A stretch of 64,000 bases of DNA from positions 186,001 to 250,000 of the forward strand of contig CBDFFJ010000005.1 of assembly GCA_965246765.1 (NCBI GenBank). The letters are read 5' to 3'. Shown one piece after another: positions 42,040-52,076 of this stretch. The translations under genes and the position numbers were made by a program. Every line of letters starts with the position of its first letter. Within the stretch, counting starts at the first letter, position 1. The notes below the pieces were generated by a model. The model saw only the letters and a program-made list of their open reading frames with translations, ran no database searches and was not told the origin of the DNA. This DNA comes from UBA1952 sp965246765. Its GTDB lineage: Bacteria > Bacteroidota > Bacteroidia > Chitinophagales > Chitinophagaceae.

Positions 42040-45000
42040 TTATTTCAGCAGCAGCTTTCCGCTGTAATTAACCGTTTGGGAACGCAGGTGGAGGAAGTAT
42101 TGTCCCTTCGCCAGATTGCTCAAATCCATGCGCACCTCATTCACGCCGGCGGAAGTCTGCACCGCCTTTTCCGTAAGCAATCTGCCGTTCATATCCGTAA
42201 CAGAAAGCAGCATCGCCTCGGCTGCATTCGCAGTAAAGCGAACCGTAACAGGCCCGGCAGAAGCGTTTGGATAGATGCTTAGCGCCTGCATTGTACGGTT
42301 TGTTACTGCAACACCGGTAGGTAGCGTCAAGTCTGTAACCGTAACAACATCGGAGCGGAACTTGCGCAGTTGCAAGTCGCCAAAGTCTTTTGCTTCTGTT
42401 CCGTCGTTGTAGAGCACATCGCCGCCCTTATCTGAAATCACCTGAAGGCCGCTCAGCGTAGTCCCGCCCGCTGCATATACCGGCATCACGCCTTCCATAT
42501 TCAGCGTATCCACAGACGGCGTAGTCAGGCGGATAGGGGCGTCTGTGCGCTGACCGCTCCACTTATACAGCGCACCCATTTGCGCGCCGCCCGCATCGCC
42601 GGCTACGATGATGTAAGTTCCATTGGCAAGACGGGTGAGGTCACGGATAGCACGGCCACCGAGGTTTAATTCAATAGGCGAGCCATAAGTAGGATTGCCA
42701 ACCGGCGCACCATTATTGAACCATGTTTCAAAGGCCTGAATCGGCGCAATCACCGCGTTTTTGCGTGTGGTCGTTGGTACCAGCGGGGCGCGCAAGCCGA
42801 GATAAAGTGTTGTACTGTCAGGGCCGAACACGATGCCTTCAAGCGCGAAGCCATTCGGCGCTTTAGAATCCACGCCCGCCGCTGCGCTTGCCGTAAAGCT
42901 GTACCCCGCAGCGTCGCCCCAGGCAAGCAGTGAAGACTTCAGCGCAGCCCAGCCCCCAAACGTGAATGTTGTGGAAGCGCCGGTGCCGGATACCGTCGTC
43001 GCAAAAATGCGGTCGCGATTAGGCTTGTTGTCAAAAGGTGCCTTGCCATTGCTCATAGAGCCTGCCCAGTACACGCGGCCTGCATTACGCAGGCTCCGCG
43101 TTGCAGCTTCTATGTCTGCCTCCGGCTTCGCCGGGTCTGGCAAAGTGAGGTTAGAGGTGTAGTTATAAGAGACTACAGGCATACCGCTGCGCGTGCGCGA
43201 ATAGACGTTGAGCACATTCAGCTCGTCGTCGCCGCACACATACCATGCACTGTCCAGCGCTACTGCATCAGAGCCGTCCGACATGCCATTGTGCCAGAAT
43301 GTATTGGTCGGTGTACCGGAAGCTGCCGAGGCCGCATAGGCAATGATGAACGTGCTGGAATCAAAGCCATCTTTTAGCTTGAACGTAATGTTGGAATAGC
43401 CAATGGCAGCCGGAGTAATCTTCACGTTCCGCACGCTGCCTGTGCCACTTATTACAATGTTGGTAAGTGGCACAACAGCCGTATTACTGCTTGTAACAGA
43501 AAGCGAAAGCGTTCCCGTAGCCTGTGTGGTAGCAACGTTGAAGTCAATGCCGAGCGTAGCAGCCGGGTCTGTCGGGTCTGCAATTGCGCCACTCACTTTG
43601 TAAGGCGAAACAGGTGCTGGAGTCACACCGCCGTCAATGAAATCGGTAGTCGTAGCGGTATTGATGCTGATGGTCGGCGGGCCGGGCGCATCGTTGTCTG
43701 CAATCGCAATGTTTTTAGTTGTTGTCGTGCCAAGCACAATGCCTGATGATGGCGAGCTAATGGTAAGTGTCGCTGTCTCCGAGCCTTCCACCAAAACATC
43801 ATCAACGATTGTGAACGTATCAACGCCATAGGTTGCGCCGCTTGGAATTGTAATCGTCGTGCCGGAAGAAAGGGTGTAGTCGCCGGTTGTAATGCTCGTA
43901 CCGGTAACAGCCAGCGAAACTGTTTTGCTGCCTGTTACGGCGAAGGACGAATTCGCCTTTACAATCACTTTCGTAACACCGGTTTCGGAGGCGGTGTCTG
44001 TGCTGATAGATAGATTCACAACTGGCGTGCCGATTGCCGTTGGCGCAAAGGTGATGCCTTTGTAAAACGCGTTGGAGGTAGCAGCAACCAGGGTTGTAAT
44101 GCTGGCGGTAGCAAGCGTGCCGCTGTCCGCGATTTTAATGATGCGATTGCCTGCCGTCTCAAACGTGGTTGCATAAATCAGTGGCACCGTGCCTGAATAG
44201 TCGGCAACAAGGCCATAAGCGCCAATGTTCGTTGCACCTGTCCCAATTGTATAAGCCAGGCTCCAGGTAGTTCCGCTCTTTGTCCACTTTTGAATGCCTC
44301 CCGCTGCCGTGTTCAGGCTTATTGCGATGTAGCAGACATTGCCCGCTGCATTGAACGAAAAATCCTGCGGAACTACCGTACCGGTATTGATGATTTGCGT
44401 GGTAGTGACTGTGCCGCTCGTTGGCAAACCGCTGCCCAACTGGAAAATGCCGAGCTGGGACGAGGTGTTGGAAGGCCCGGATTTCTGCGTAGAATAATAA
44501 AGATTTCCGTTAAAGATTCGCATCCCGTAAGCCTTTGGCGGCGTTGTGCCGGTAGCCAGCGCTGCTTGCGTGCCTGGCCCAAAGTAGTCAATACCATCCA
44601 CCGAAGCATTGGAAGCACCCGCTGCCCAGAAGTTTGTGCTATCTGAAACCGCGCTGCGAATATCATTCGCCGAAAAGAATGTAGTGCTGGATGCAACAGG
44701 AAGATAAAATCCCGATGGTGCTACCGTGCCCACTACACGCGGCACAGAAGTAGCCGAAGTAGCCGTGATGTCCAGATAGTAAGCAGCGGTGCCATAGCCC
44801 GCAAGCACAAGGTATTTGCCGTCGGTAGAAGTAGTCAGAAAACCTTCTGAGCCGCCGAAGACGCCCGCTGTCTGCAAAGCCGAAGGGCCTGTAGCAGGAA
44901 TGGCTACTGAGATGCCCGCCGTACCTGACGTGGTATACTCTTTCAGCGTGATGGGCGATGCCTCTTTAGAAGCGGTGCCGGAAGTTTGCAGCGCCACAAT

Positions 45001-45081
45001 ATTGCCGGAGGTAAAGCTTTGCGCAAATGCTGTGGCGGACGCGAGGAGCGATACAGCAGTGACAAGTATTCTTCTGTTCAT
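42040..45081 (-). CDS. Large T9SS-sorted protein with a Calx-beta domain
   Basis: 1013 residues with a signal peptide (MNRRILVTAVSLLASATAFA). The N-terminal part is propeller-like (YLVLAGYGTAAYYLDITAT, YGMRIFNGNLYYSTQKSG). A Calx-beta-like domain lies near residues 370-470 (TITIPSGATYGVDTFTIVDD, VEGSETATLTIS, NIAIADND). A second domain (ALDSAWYVCGDDELNVLNVY, FALEGIVFGPDSTTLYLGLR) resembles DUF3616. The C-terminus SIYPNASAGPVTVRF to KLLLK is a T9SS sorting domain. It is a surface or secreted protein of unknown activity. Confidence 0.85.
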   Translation of the reverse strand: MNRRILVTAVSLLASATAFAQSFTSGNIVALQTSGTASKEASPITLKEYTTSGTAGISVAIPATGPSALQTAGVFGGSEGFLTTSTDGKYLVLAGYGTAAYYLDITATSATSVPRVVGTVAPSGFYLPVASSTTFFSANDIRSAVSDSTNFWAAGASNASVDGIDYFGPGTQAALATGTTPPKAYGMRIFNGNLYYSTQKSGPSNTSSQLGIFQLGSGLPTSGTVTTTQIINTGTVVPQDFSFNAAGNVCYIAISLNTAAGGIQKWTKSGTTWSLAYTIGTGATNIGAYGLVADYSGTVPLIYATTFETAGNRIIKIADSGTLATASITTLVAATSNAFYKGITFAPTAIGTPVVNLSISTDTASETGVTKVIVKANSSFAVTGSKTVSLAVTGTSITTGDYTLSSGTTITIPSGATYGVDTFTIVDDVLVEGSETATLTISSPSSGIVLGTTTTKNIAIADNDAPGPPTISINTATTTDFIDGGVTPAPVSPYKVSGAIADPTDPAATLGIDFNVATTQATGTLSLSVTSSNTAVVPLTNIVISGTGSVRNVKITPAAIGYSNITFKLKDGFDSSTFIIAYAASAASGTPTNTFWHNGMSDGSDAVALDSAWYVCGDDELNVLNVYSRTRSGMPVVSYNYTSNLTLPDPAKPEADIEAATRSLRNAGRVYWAGSMSNGKAPFDNKPNRDRIFATTVSGTGASTTFTFGGWAALKSSLLAWGDAAGYSFTASAAAGVDSKAPNGFALEGIVFGPDSTTLYLGLRAPLVPTTTRKNAVIAPIQAFETWFNNGAPVGNPTYGSPIELNLGGRAIRDLTRLANGTYIIVAGDAGGAQMGALYKWSGQRTDAPIRLTTPSVDTLNMEGVMPVYAAGGTTLSGLQVISDKGGDVLYNDGTEAKDFGDLQLRKFRSDVVTVTDLTLPTGVAVTNRTMQALSIYPNASAGPVTVRFTANAAEAMLLSVTDMNGRLLTEKAVQTSAGVNEVRMDLSNLAKGQYFLHLRSQTVNYSGKLLLK

Positions 45082-45260
45082 TCTTTCAATTTGGTTGTAA
45101 CGCGCGAAGGTGGCAGCGGGCTATTGCCAAATTGTTACGCGGGGATGATGAAATGATGATGACGAGCAGGGTTGTCAGAATAAAAATTGGATTCGGTGTC
45201 CTACTTAGCTGTCAGAATTAAGAAAGCACTTGTACGTCGCAGCTTTTGATTCCGGAAACA

Positions 45261-46256
45261 CTACCGGACAAATTCCCGCTCACTTTCTAAACCATACAGC
45301 TTCCCTCCCCGCCAGAGCTTCAGTTCCTTTTTGAACGCTTTTCTATTGTTTGCCGTCACTTCATGCGGGTCAAGGTCACCCAGGTCGGGCTTGCTGGCAT
45401 TGACCCATGCGGTGTACCAAAAGCTGGCCAGAGAATGTATAGCGCGGCGCATTTGCCGTTCTACCATGCCATGCAGCGCTGCGTGATATTGCGCAGCATA
45501 GGCACTGGTATGCACGGCATCGCCGTACTTATTCTTTGTCAGTTTGCCGTCTTTATCTTCCTCAAAAATGCCCTTGCCGCCGGCCTTTACGCTTAGCTCA
45601 CGCTCTAACCGCAAGAGCCTATCCGCAATGCCATGCGTCTCTTCCATAAGGCGGAATACTTCTGCGGTGACGTCGGGTATATAAGCACCTTCTTCGGTAT
45701 GATAGTCGTAGATGTCGCCGAACATTTCGGGTAGCTGCGTTTCCCAAAAGGCATGAATGCCGCGCTGATTCGTCAATTGTCCATCGTGATTGTTGGATAC
45801 GTGCAGCGGCATGTGCGCATCGCCAATGTAATGGCCGAGGTCACCGGCAAGAAAGAGAATTTCAGTCTTCCGCCCATTCTTTAATGCGGCCGTCAGCTTT
45901 TCCATCATATCCTGGATATGCCACGGGAGGTATCCGTTCTTCTGCAGGAAACTGTCGGGATAAATCTTGCGCAGCTCATCCATCCTGTGCGGCAGCCCTT
46001 TCGTGAAGTTCTCATAGTCTATATAGTGCCGGGGCCGTTCGGCTTTATCATTCATGGTGTATTTGCGCACATCCGGCACCGTTGATTCCTGTGTGATGAA
46101 ATCAATGTGGTTGTAAAAAAACCGCTTCAATGTTGATTCGGGCAGCGCCAATACCGCCGCATGATTGATATGCTCATGACCGTAAATGCCCCACGAAATC
46201 AGCAGTGGGCATACAATAACGGCAGATAATATCAGGAAGGTATTGGTCCATTTCAT
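45261..46256 (-). CDS. Secreted zinc-dependent phospholipase C / S1-P1 nuclease-like protein
   Basis: 331 residues with an N-terminal hydrophobic signal (FLILSAVIVCPLLISW). The mature N-terminus begins WGIYGHEHINHAA, and DLGHYIGDAHMPLHVSNNHD supplies further His/Asp zinc ligands, the arrangement of the trinuclear-zinc phospholipase C/P1 nuclease fold. It probably acts outside the inner membrane on phospholipid or nucleic-acid phosphoesters; which one is not clear. Transcribed alone. Confidence 0.82.
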   Translation of the reverse strand: MKWTNTFLILSAVIVCPLLISWGIYGHEHINHAAVLALPESTLKRFFYNHIDFITQESTVPDVRKYTMNDKAERPRHYIDYENFTKGLPHRMDELRKIYPDSFLQKNGYLPWHIQDMMEKLTAALKNGRKTEILFLAGDLGHYIGDAHMPLHVSNNHDGQLTNQRGIHAFWETQLPEMFGDIYDYHTEEGAYIPDVTAEVFRLMEETHGIADRLLRLERELSVKAGGKGIFEEDKDGKLTKNKYGDAVHTSAYAAQYHAALHGMVERQMRRAIHSLASFWYTAWVNASKPDLGDLDPHEVTANNRKAFKKELKLWRGGKLYGLESEREFVR

Positions 46257-46438
46257 GAACAGCTTATTAAATGGTCAATTGAAATTTAACCGCGAAAATT
46301 ATTCGCTGCGTGTTGAGTCAATGTTACCCTTCATCATCAGACATTCTAAGACGCATATCTGCTCGTTTGGCACGGCAAGAATTGGTTACTTAATCTATGA
46401 AATCTCAAACAGGAGAAGATGCGCTTTGCATGACCTCC

Positions 46439-46962
46439 TTACGCAACGGACGCCAGCATAAGCGTTGTATTTGTGTTCTCCGCAATTATGTCTTTAAATG
46501 CAAATGCGCCGAGCACAATAAGCAGAAGCATTTCTTTAGTGGGAGCGTCCGTGTTGAGGATGTTCATCACTACCTCAGCTCTCCAGCCTTTAGCCTTTAG
46601 GTGGTAGTTCATCAATTCCACACCCTCGGTATTACTGAAAGACATCTTCACCATCACATCATTCCGAATGTCGCACGTGTAAGTATTCCCACTGCTAAAA
46701 CCACATCAGCGGAAGTACCGAAGAAATGCTTTTTCATATGCAGGACTTCAACTCCGCTTCTGTCGTTTATCACAATGGAAGGCGACCAGAATCCTTTTTT
46801 GACAATCTTGTAGTCTTCACTGTCAAAAGAAAAATCCGCCTTCGCACCTGAGTGATGCACCAGCAGGCATAATACCTCTTCGTTGCCGCTTTGCAATGTG
46901 TACCCGTTGTTGCCGAAGCTCCATTGCAATGACTCGTTGAATAGTTGTTTGACTGGTTTCAT
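46439..46962 (-). pseudogene. Unknown conserved-looking protein, frame broken
   Basis: Two overlapping minus-strand frames. The first (from 46962) reads MKPVKQLFNESLQWSFGN to VLHMKKHFFGTSADVVLAVG. The second continues NTYTCDIRNDVMVKMSFSNT and GVELMNYHLKAKGW to LLLIVLGAFAFKDI and a hydrophobic C-terminus. Adding one A in GGGAATAC near 46687 joins them into about 174 residues. Family not identified; the beta-rich N-terminal body and hydrophobic end vaguely recall tubby-like membrane-associated proteins, but this is a guess. Either a real frameshift or a homopolymer read error. Confidence 0.65.
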
Positions 46963-47335
46963 GATTTCAGTTTGTTTGGTCAGCGTTCCTCTAATAAGTC
47001 GCCGGAATCACTGAAACATAACAGCTCCGAAAAAAATTTTTTATTCCTGTCCAAAGCTGTCTAAAATTCGCTTTAACCTGCTAAAGTGTTGGCCATACAG
47101 CTTGCCGATATACCAGGCCAAGGCCGTATTGCAATGGCCAGGGGCAAGTAAAGCAGTCTGCGTATGTTATCGGCAATAAGCGTTTGCCTTCCCACCACTA
47201 CTCCAGCCAGGAAAAAGGAATTAATGTAAAAGTTTAGCTGCTATAGGTATTTATACCCATCGTAGAAGGCTACTAATACCTATTGCCATCGCTACGTGGC
47301 AACGACATCTTTACAGTGTCCTAAAAACGACGTCT
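46963..47335. other. Intergenic region, divergent promoters expected
   Basis: 373 bases between divergent genes. No gene or RNA recognised. TAGGTATTTATACC (47246-47259) is a short imperfect palindrome. Promoters for the large plus-strand gene cluster should lie here, but no exact TAnnTTTG box precedes 47336. Confidence 0.4.
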
Positions 47336-47845
47336 ATGAAAAAGTTGTCTACGCTTATCGCATCACTTCTCCTTCTTTTCGGTGCATTCGGCGCAAAGGC
47401 GCAGGAAGCCTCGCCTGTTATTAAAGAGCTGCGCGCGCTTGTGGAGAGCGGCAAGACCAATTTTAAGAGTGAAGTAGGCGCCTTTATCAAAACAGATGAA
47501 GCTTCCAAAATCTCCCTTTACAAAACAAAGAAGGAGACTACATCCGCTACAACGCTGCTGATGCAATCCACCGACAAACAGCGCGTGTACCTGATAAAAT
47601 ATGACCTGAAGGCGATGAGCCCGGAAATGGTTGGCCTTATGAGTGTAATCGTGGACCAGTACATCAACGAGCTGAACGCTATGGTGAAGACCGGCCTTTA
47701 CACCGGCAAGGACGGCACCGATTCCGACGGGCTGGATGTGACGCAGATGTACGACCTCGCGGGCAATCATGTGCTGGATTATAAGAGCACCAAAGACATG
47801 CAGAGCATCATGCTTTACGGCCTGAATTACGAAGTAAAAAAGTAG
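47336..47845 (+). CDS. Secreted protein of unknown function (paralogue A)
   Basis: 169 residues with a signal peptide (LSTLIASLLLLFGAFGAKAQ). The mature part starts SPVIKELRALVESGKTNFKS and contains LYKTKKETTSATTLLMQST and HVLDYKSTKDMQSIMLYG. It is clearly related to the next gene. No domain recognised. First gene of a long same-strand cluster running to 60023. Confidence 0.75.
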   Translation: MKKLSTLIASLLLLFGAFGAKAQEASPVIKELRALVESGKTNFKSEVGAFIKTDEASKISLYKTKKETTSATTLLMQSTDKQRVYLIKYDLKAMSPEMVGLMSVIVDQYINELNAMVKTGLYTGKDGTDSDGLDVTQMYDLAGNHVLDYKSTKDMQSIMLYGLNYEVKK

Positions 47846-47867
47846 GCGGCTACAAGAATCGTTCTTT

Positions 47868-48365
47868 ATGAAAAAGACAACCCTCGCCGTGCTGATAGCC
47901 TTGCTGGCAGCGCCTTTAAGCGTAATGGCACAGCAGGTATCGCCGGTGATTCAGGAGCTGCGCGACCTGCTGATGAGTGCCCGGACTAACTTCAAGGCGG
48001 ACATTGGCGCGAAGGATAACGTGGACTCTGCGGGTAACGTAGCTATATTCAGAACAAGGAAGGAAACCACTTCCGCGGAAACCTTCATCATGCAGCCGCT
48101 GAATGCGGAGACGCGCACGTACGTTATCCGGTACAATGTGCAGGAGATGGCGCCGATGATGATTCCGCTGATGACGAACATCGTAAAGCAGTACATTGGC
48201 GAAATACGCGGCATGGTGGCGAGCGGCAACTACACCAGCCGCGACTACACAGACGATGCCGGCATGGCGGTAACGGAAGTGAAAAGCAAAGGGGGCAAGC
48301 ACATTCTTGACTACGCGTCCAATGCCGATACGCAGTCCATTTTTGTTTTCGGCACGGGCCGATAA
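47868..48365 (+). CDS. Secreted protein of unknown function (paralogue B)
   Basis: 165 residues, signal peptide (LAVLIALLAAPLSVMAQ). It shares with paralogue A the blocks SPVIQELRDLL, TNFKADIGA, RKETTSAETFIMQ, KQYIGEIRGMV and HILDYASNADTQSI, so the two arose by tandem duplication. It starts 22 bases after A. Its stop is 11 bases before the WD40-MORN gene. Function unknown. Confidence 0.75.
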   Translation: MKKTTLAVLIALLAAPLSVMAQQVSPVIQELRDLLMSARTNFKADIGAKDNVDSAGNVAIFRTRKETTSAETFIMQPLNAETRTYVIRYNVQEMAPMMIPLMTNIVKQYIGEIRGMVASGNYTSRDYTDDAGMAVTEVKSKGGKHILDYASNADTQSIFVFGTGR

Positions 48366-48376
48366 TCTGCTTAAAG

Positions 48377-50389
48377 ATGAAGACAACTTTCCTGCTCGCA
48401 ACTTTACTCGGCTTTAGTACTGTCGCCTACGCACAATCCGGCGCGGACGATGGCGGCAGGTATCCGAAGGCATATCGCGAGCACCAGGAGGCTGACGCTA
48501 CAACGCAGGATGTCGGGTACAGTGCGGCCGGCGCATTACTTGCCGTCGCGTCTTACGAAATGGTTGGCGATGAGCGGCACGGCGACATTGTCGTGTATGA
48601 TGCCGCCACCGAAAAGCCCCGCTTTCGCTTTGATGCAACCGCTGCATTCTGCGCAGCCATATCGCCGGACGGAAGTAAGCTGGCTGCGTGGGTGCTTGGC
48701 GAAGGCTTCGTGCTACGCGACCTGCCAGACACTTCTAAGCATAAGGTCGTGCTTGAAGACAAGCAGCAAAACGTCGTCTTCAAATGCGCGTTCTCGCCCG
48801 ACGGTAAGAGCATTGCGCTTGCAGGCTTTGGCGGAAAGGTGCGCATCATGGATGTGGCTACGGGAAAAATAGTAAAGGAGCTTATCGCCAATGACCATGC
48901 GGCTCTTACCATAAAAGTGACCTACACTAAAGACGGTAAGCTGGTGACTGCAGGCGGCGACGATGTAGTGCGTGTGTGGGACGTAAAAACCTGGAAAGCA
49001 CTGCGCGACATTACGCCGCCGGCCGGCGACAGCCTGCTGGTGAGCGCGGTTTCAGAAGGCACGTCGCGGATTGTGTGCGCCTATCGCTATAATACCTATG
49101 TGTATGATTTGAATACCGGTAAGCAACTTTATAAACGCGACGTCGGCAACTTTTACAACGCCGCCTACGCTACGTCCGGCAACCTCATTCTGCTGTCCAG
49201 TCGCGAAGGCGTCTTTGCCTTTCACAAAGACCTCAGCTCCGCCGACAAGAGCGGGCAAGGCATGCCCGATATTGCATGGCTTGCGATAGACCCTAAAGAA
49301 CGCACTGCTGCATTCGCAACCGAGCGGCAGCTTATTACAACCGATTATGGAGCGCTCGTAAAGCTGGCCGGCCCGCTGACCTCTGCGGCGGACGCACTGA
49401 TGGCAAGCGTTGCGCCAAAGCAAAAAGTGCAGCCAGCGGCGAAAGAAAAAATTGCTGCAAAGCCGGCAGAGAAACCGGTTGGCAAAGCACTTCCAAAGCC
49501 TCCGGGAAACAAGTGCATATCCGGCAATTGCAAGAATGGCGTTGGCAAAATGCGGTATGCCGATAGCAGCATTTATGATGGCGCATGGGCAGGCGGAAAA
49601 CGACAGGGCATGGGCACGCTCACCGAAGCGGAGCGCAGCTTTACCGGCCAATGGAATGCCGACGAGCATGCAGACAGTGGCGTCTATACATTTCTGCACA
49701 TCCTACATTCTGAGAACCGGGCTTACGCAAAGGATGTACGCATAGGCAGGGTATCAGACGACAAGCTAAATGGCGAAGGCATACTTATCAACTATACAAT
49801 GAGCATGGGTAAGCTGGATACGCAGATGATGTGGAAAGGGCATTTTGTGAATGACCAGCTCTCCGGCAAAGGGACATGGTATCTGCCGCAGATGGTGACG
49901 GCATACAGCGACAGCTGGACGGATAACTACCATTTTAACGATGGTAAAACCATTCAGGTAAAAGGCGGCGAAGTCGCGGAAGGCAGCTATGCGCTGGGCA
50001 TCATTACGGCGAAAGGAGGCGCGGCGGCATCCGTACAATCGTCGTCATCCACAAGCTCGTCCGCTGCGTCCGGCTCAGGCGGCAGCATGCTTGACTATGG
50101 TGTTTTTGCTACCAAGAAGCAATCGCTTAAAATAGGTGATGCAAAGACCTATTGCTTCGTATCCACCTGCTCTGGCGGCGGAAGAACGTTTAAGGTGCTT
50201 TCTAAAATAACAGCCGACATAGCGAAGTATCCTTTTGACCAGATTAAAGCAGAGGCCGCACACAGGATTTCTAATAACGGATGGTATGCCCAAAGCTCAC
50301 TTGATTATGTAGGCACGGCCGATGAGATGCACGTGAGCGGCACGCCCGGACGCGACTATGTGGTCTCGGAGTCCACCCTTTATTACTAA
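48377..50389 (+). CDS. Secreted WD40-like and MORN-repeat protein
   Basis: 670 residues. A signal peptide (FLLATLLGFSTVAYAQ) is followed by a WD40-like propeller (FAFSPDGK-type blades: CAFSPDGKSIALAGFGGKV, TYTKDGKLVTAGGDDVVRVW). A Lys/Pro/Ala linker (residues about 345-380) leads to MORN repeats that begin CISGNCKNGVGKMRYADSS and continue YDGAWAGGKRQGMGTL and KLNGEG. A Ser-rich linker precedes a C-terminal domain of unknown type. The fusion of an exported propeller to MORN repeats is unusual. It shares the C-x-S-G-[ND]-C motif with two other proteins in the cluster. Confidence 0.82.
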   Translation: MKTTFLLATLLGFSTVAYAQSGADDGGRYPKAYREHQEADATTQDVGYSAAGALLAVASYEMVGDERHGDIVVYDAATEKPRFRFDATAAFCAAISPDGSKLAAWVLGEGFVLRDLPDTSKHKVVLEDKQQNVVFKCAFSPDGKSIALAGFGGKVRIMDVATGKIVKELIANDHAALTIKVTYTKDGKLVTAGGDDVVRVWDVKTWKALRDITPPAGDSLLVSAVSEGTSRIVCAYRYNTYVYDLNTGKQLYKRDVGNFYNAAYATSGNLILLSSREGVFAFHKDLSSADKSGQGMPDIAWLAIDPKERTAAFATERQLITTDYGALVKLAGPLTSAADALMASVAPKQKVQPAAKEKIAAKPAEKPVGKALPKPPGNKCISGNCKNGVGKMRYADSSIYDGAWAGGKRQGMGTLTEAERSFTGQWNADEHADSGVYTFLHILHSENRAYAKDVRIGRVSDDKLNGEGILINYTMSMGKLDTQMMWKGHFVNDQLSGKGTWYLPQMVTAYSDSWTDNYHFNDGKTIQVKGGEVAEGSYALGIITAKGGAAASVQSSSSTSSSAASGSGGSMLDYGVFATKKQSLKIGDAKTYCFVSTCSGGGRTFKVLSKITADIAKYPFDQIKAEAAHRISNNGWYAQSSLDYVGTADEMHVSGTPGRDYVVSESTLYY

Positions 50390-50425
50390 CAACTTCATTC
50401 TAAATTTTTCAACGCCTCCGCAATT

Positions 50426-50875
50426 ATGAAACGCATCCTTACTACCATTACCGCCTTATGTATTGCCTGCACTGCTTTCGCGGGGAAGGGCTTTCGCACC
50501 ATTCACTTTACTTCTTACTGGACGGAGACGCAAAAGAGCGGGCTGGACATGCAGTTTGGCTCCTCGCCGGTTTCGGGCCCATCGCAGTACCTGAGAGGCG
50601 GCATCGCCATTGATACCGAAGACTCAACCTTTAGCATCACCGCGCCCGGCGCAGCGCCAACCGTGTATAAGCTTACCGAAGTTGGCGAAGTGAATGACGA
50701 TAAGCAGCGCAGCTATGAAGAGGTTATTCTGCAGATTCAGGATAAAGCCGGCGCAAAGCATCGGGTTGCCGTGCAGCGCCATTACGACCTGCGTTTCGTC
50801 AAGGTCTTTATCTTCAACAAGGGCAGCGATAGCTATCTCGTTTATGGCTGCGATTATCTCAAAAAGCTTAAGTAA
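50426..50875 (+). CDS. Secreted protein of unknown function
   Basis: 149 residues with a signal peptide (ILTTITALCIACTAFAGKG). The mature part is beta-rich (TIHFTSYWTETQKSGLDMQF, VQRHYDLRFVKVFIFN) and ends in VYGCDYLKKLK. No family recognised. It is 36 bases after the WD40-MORN gene and five bases before the TPR gene. Confidence 0.65.
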   Translation: MKRILTTITALCIACTAFAGKGFRTIHFTSYWTETQKSGLDMQFGSSPVSGPSQYLRGGIAIDTEDSTFSITAPGAAPTVYKLTEVGEVNDDKQRSYEEVILQIQDKAGAKHRVAVQRHYDLRFVKVFIFNKGSDSYLVYGCDYLKKLK

Positions 50876-50879
50876 AATC

Positions 50880-52067
50880 ATGAAGACTTTTCTGCTCGTG
50901 CTGCTCTCCGCCTGCGTTTGCGCAACTGCATGGGCTCAGCCTGCGCTTACGCCCACTCAGCAACAGGCCAAAGATTTATTCATCGCCGGCAAGCCCGACG
51001 AAGCCATTCCGCTGTTCAAAAAAGCGATTGCGGAAAACGGCAAGGACAAGTTCAGCATGAATGCGCTGGACATTATCTACTTCAATGCAGGCCGTTACGC
51101 GGATGTGTATGAAATGGCCGGCAAAGGCATTGCAGCAACAGACGGTGAAATACCGTTCGTTGACATGCGCGCGAAGGCCGCCTTCCAACTTGCGAAGTAT
51201 GCCGAGGCAATAAAGCTCGCGAACGACTACAACGCAAAGCACACGCCCGACGCCGACCTGCTCTACATCAAAGGGCGTGCATTACAAAACACCGGCGACG
51301 CGCAGGGAGCCATAGCAGCGTACAGCCAGAGCATAGGCGCCAACAGCGAATATGCAGACCCTTATCTGGCGCGTGGAAAATATCTGAGCGAGCTGGGCCG
51401 CAACGCTCCGGCGCTGAAAGACTATGATAAATACATCGCCCTGCAGCCTGAAGATTATGAAGGTTACTCTGTGCGCGGCGTCGCGTATGACAACAGCGGC
51501 AGGGCCGACGAAGCGCTGGCAGACTACAACAAAGCCATTGCGCTGAATGCGAAAGATTACTACGCTTTCTTCCACCGCGGCGAGATCTACGCAGCGCGAA
51601 AAGAGAACGACAAAGCGCTCGCAGACTTTAATAAAGCGATTACAATGAAGCCTGATTATCCAGACACTTATTGCCAGCTCGCGCGCCTGTACGTTGATAT
51701 GAAGCAGGCTGCCAACGCACTCCCTGCCATCAATAAAGCAATTGCCTTAGACCCTAAGCGGGCCGCATTCTACAATGAGCAAAGCCGCGACCTGAATACT
51801 GTTGACCGCTATGCAGAAGCGCTGGCTGCGGCGGAGAAAGCTATTGCGCTCGCGCCAAAAGACGGCGAAGGATTTATGTGGAAAGCCCTTTCGCTGGCCA
51901 ACGCAGATAAGGGAGCAGATGGTATTGCAACCGCCACAACAGGCATCGGCATTGCGCCGGGATATTACCTGCTCTATGCCGTTCGCGCCTCGCTGTACCG
52001 GGCACAGGGCAAGGCAGCGCTCGCCGATGCGGATGATGCAAAAGCAAAGGAGCTCGCAGCAAAATAA
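50880..52067 (+). CDS. Secreted TPR-repeat protein
   Basis: 395 residues from ATG 50880 (MKTFLLVLLSACVCATAWAQ, signal peptide); the frame is open upstream but overlaps the preceding gene. About nine to ten tetratricopeptide repeats fill the protein, for example AGKPDEAIPLFKKAIAENGK, SGRADEALADYNKAIALNAK and ENDKALADFNKAITMKPDYP. It is a likely periplasmic protein-interaction scaffold. It lies inside the secreted gene cluster, nine bases before the next gene. Confidence 0.85.
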   Translation: MKTFLLVLLSACVCATAWAQPALTPTQQQAKDLFIAGKPDEAIPLFKKAIAENGKDKFSMNALDIIYFNAGRYADVYEMAGKGIAATDGEIPFVDMRAKAAFQLAKYAEAIKLANDYNAKHTPDADLLYIKGRALQNTGDAQGAIAAYSQSIGANSEYADPYLARGKYLSELGRNAPALKDYDKYIALQPEDYEGYSVRGVAYDNSGRADEALADYNKAIALNAKDYYAFFHRGEIYAARKENDKALADFNKAITMKPDYPDTYCQLARLYVDMKQAANALPAINKAIALDPKRAAFYNEQSRDLNTVDRYAEALAAAEKAIALAPKDGEGFMWKALSLANADKGADGIATATTGIGIAPGYYLLYAVRASLYRAQGKAALADADDAKAKELAAK

Positions 52068-52076
52068 CCGTTTATT

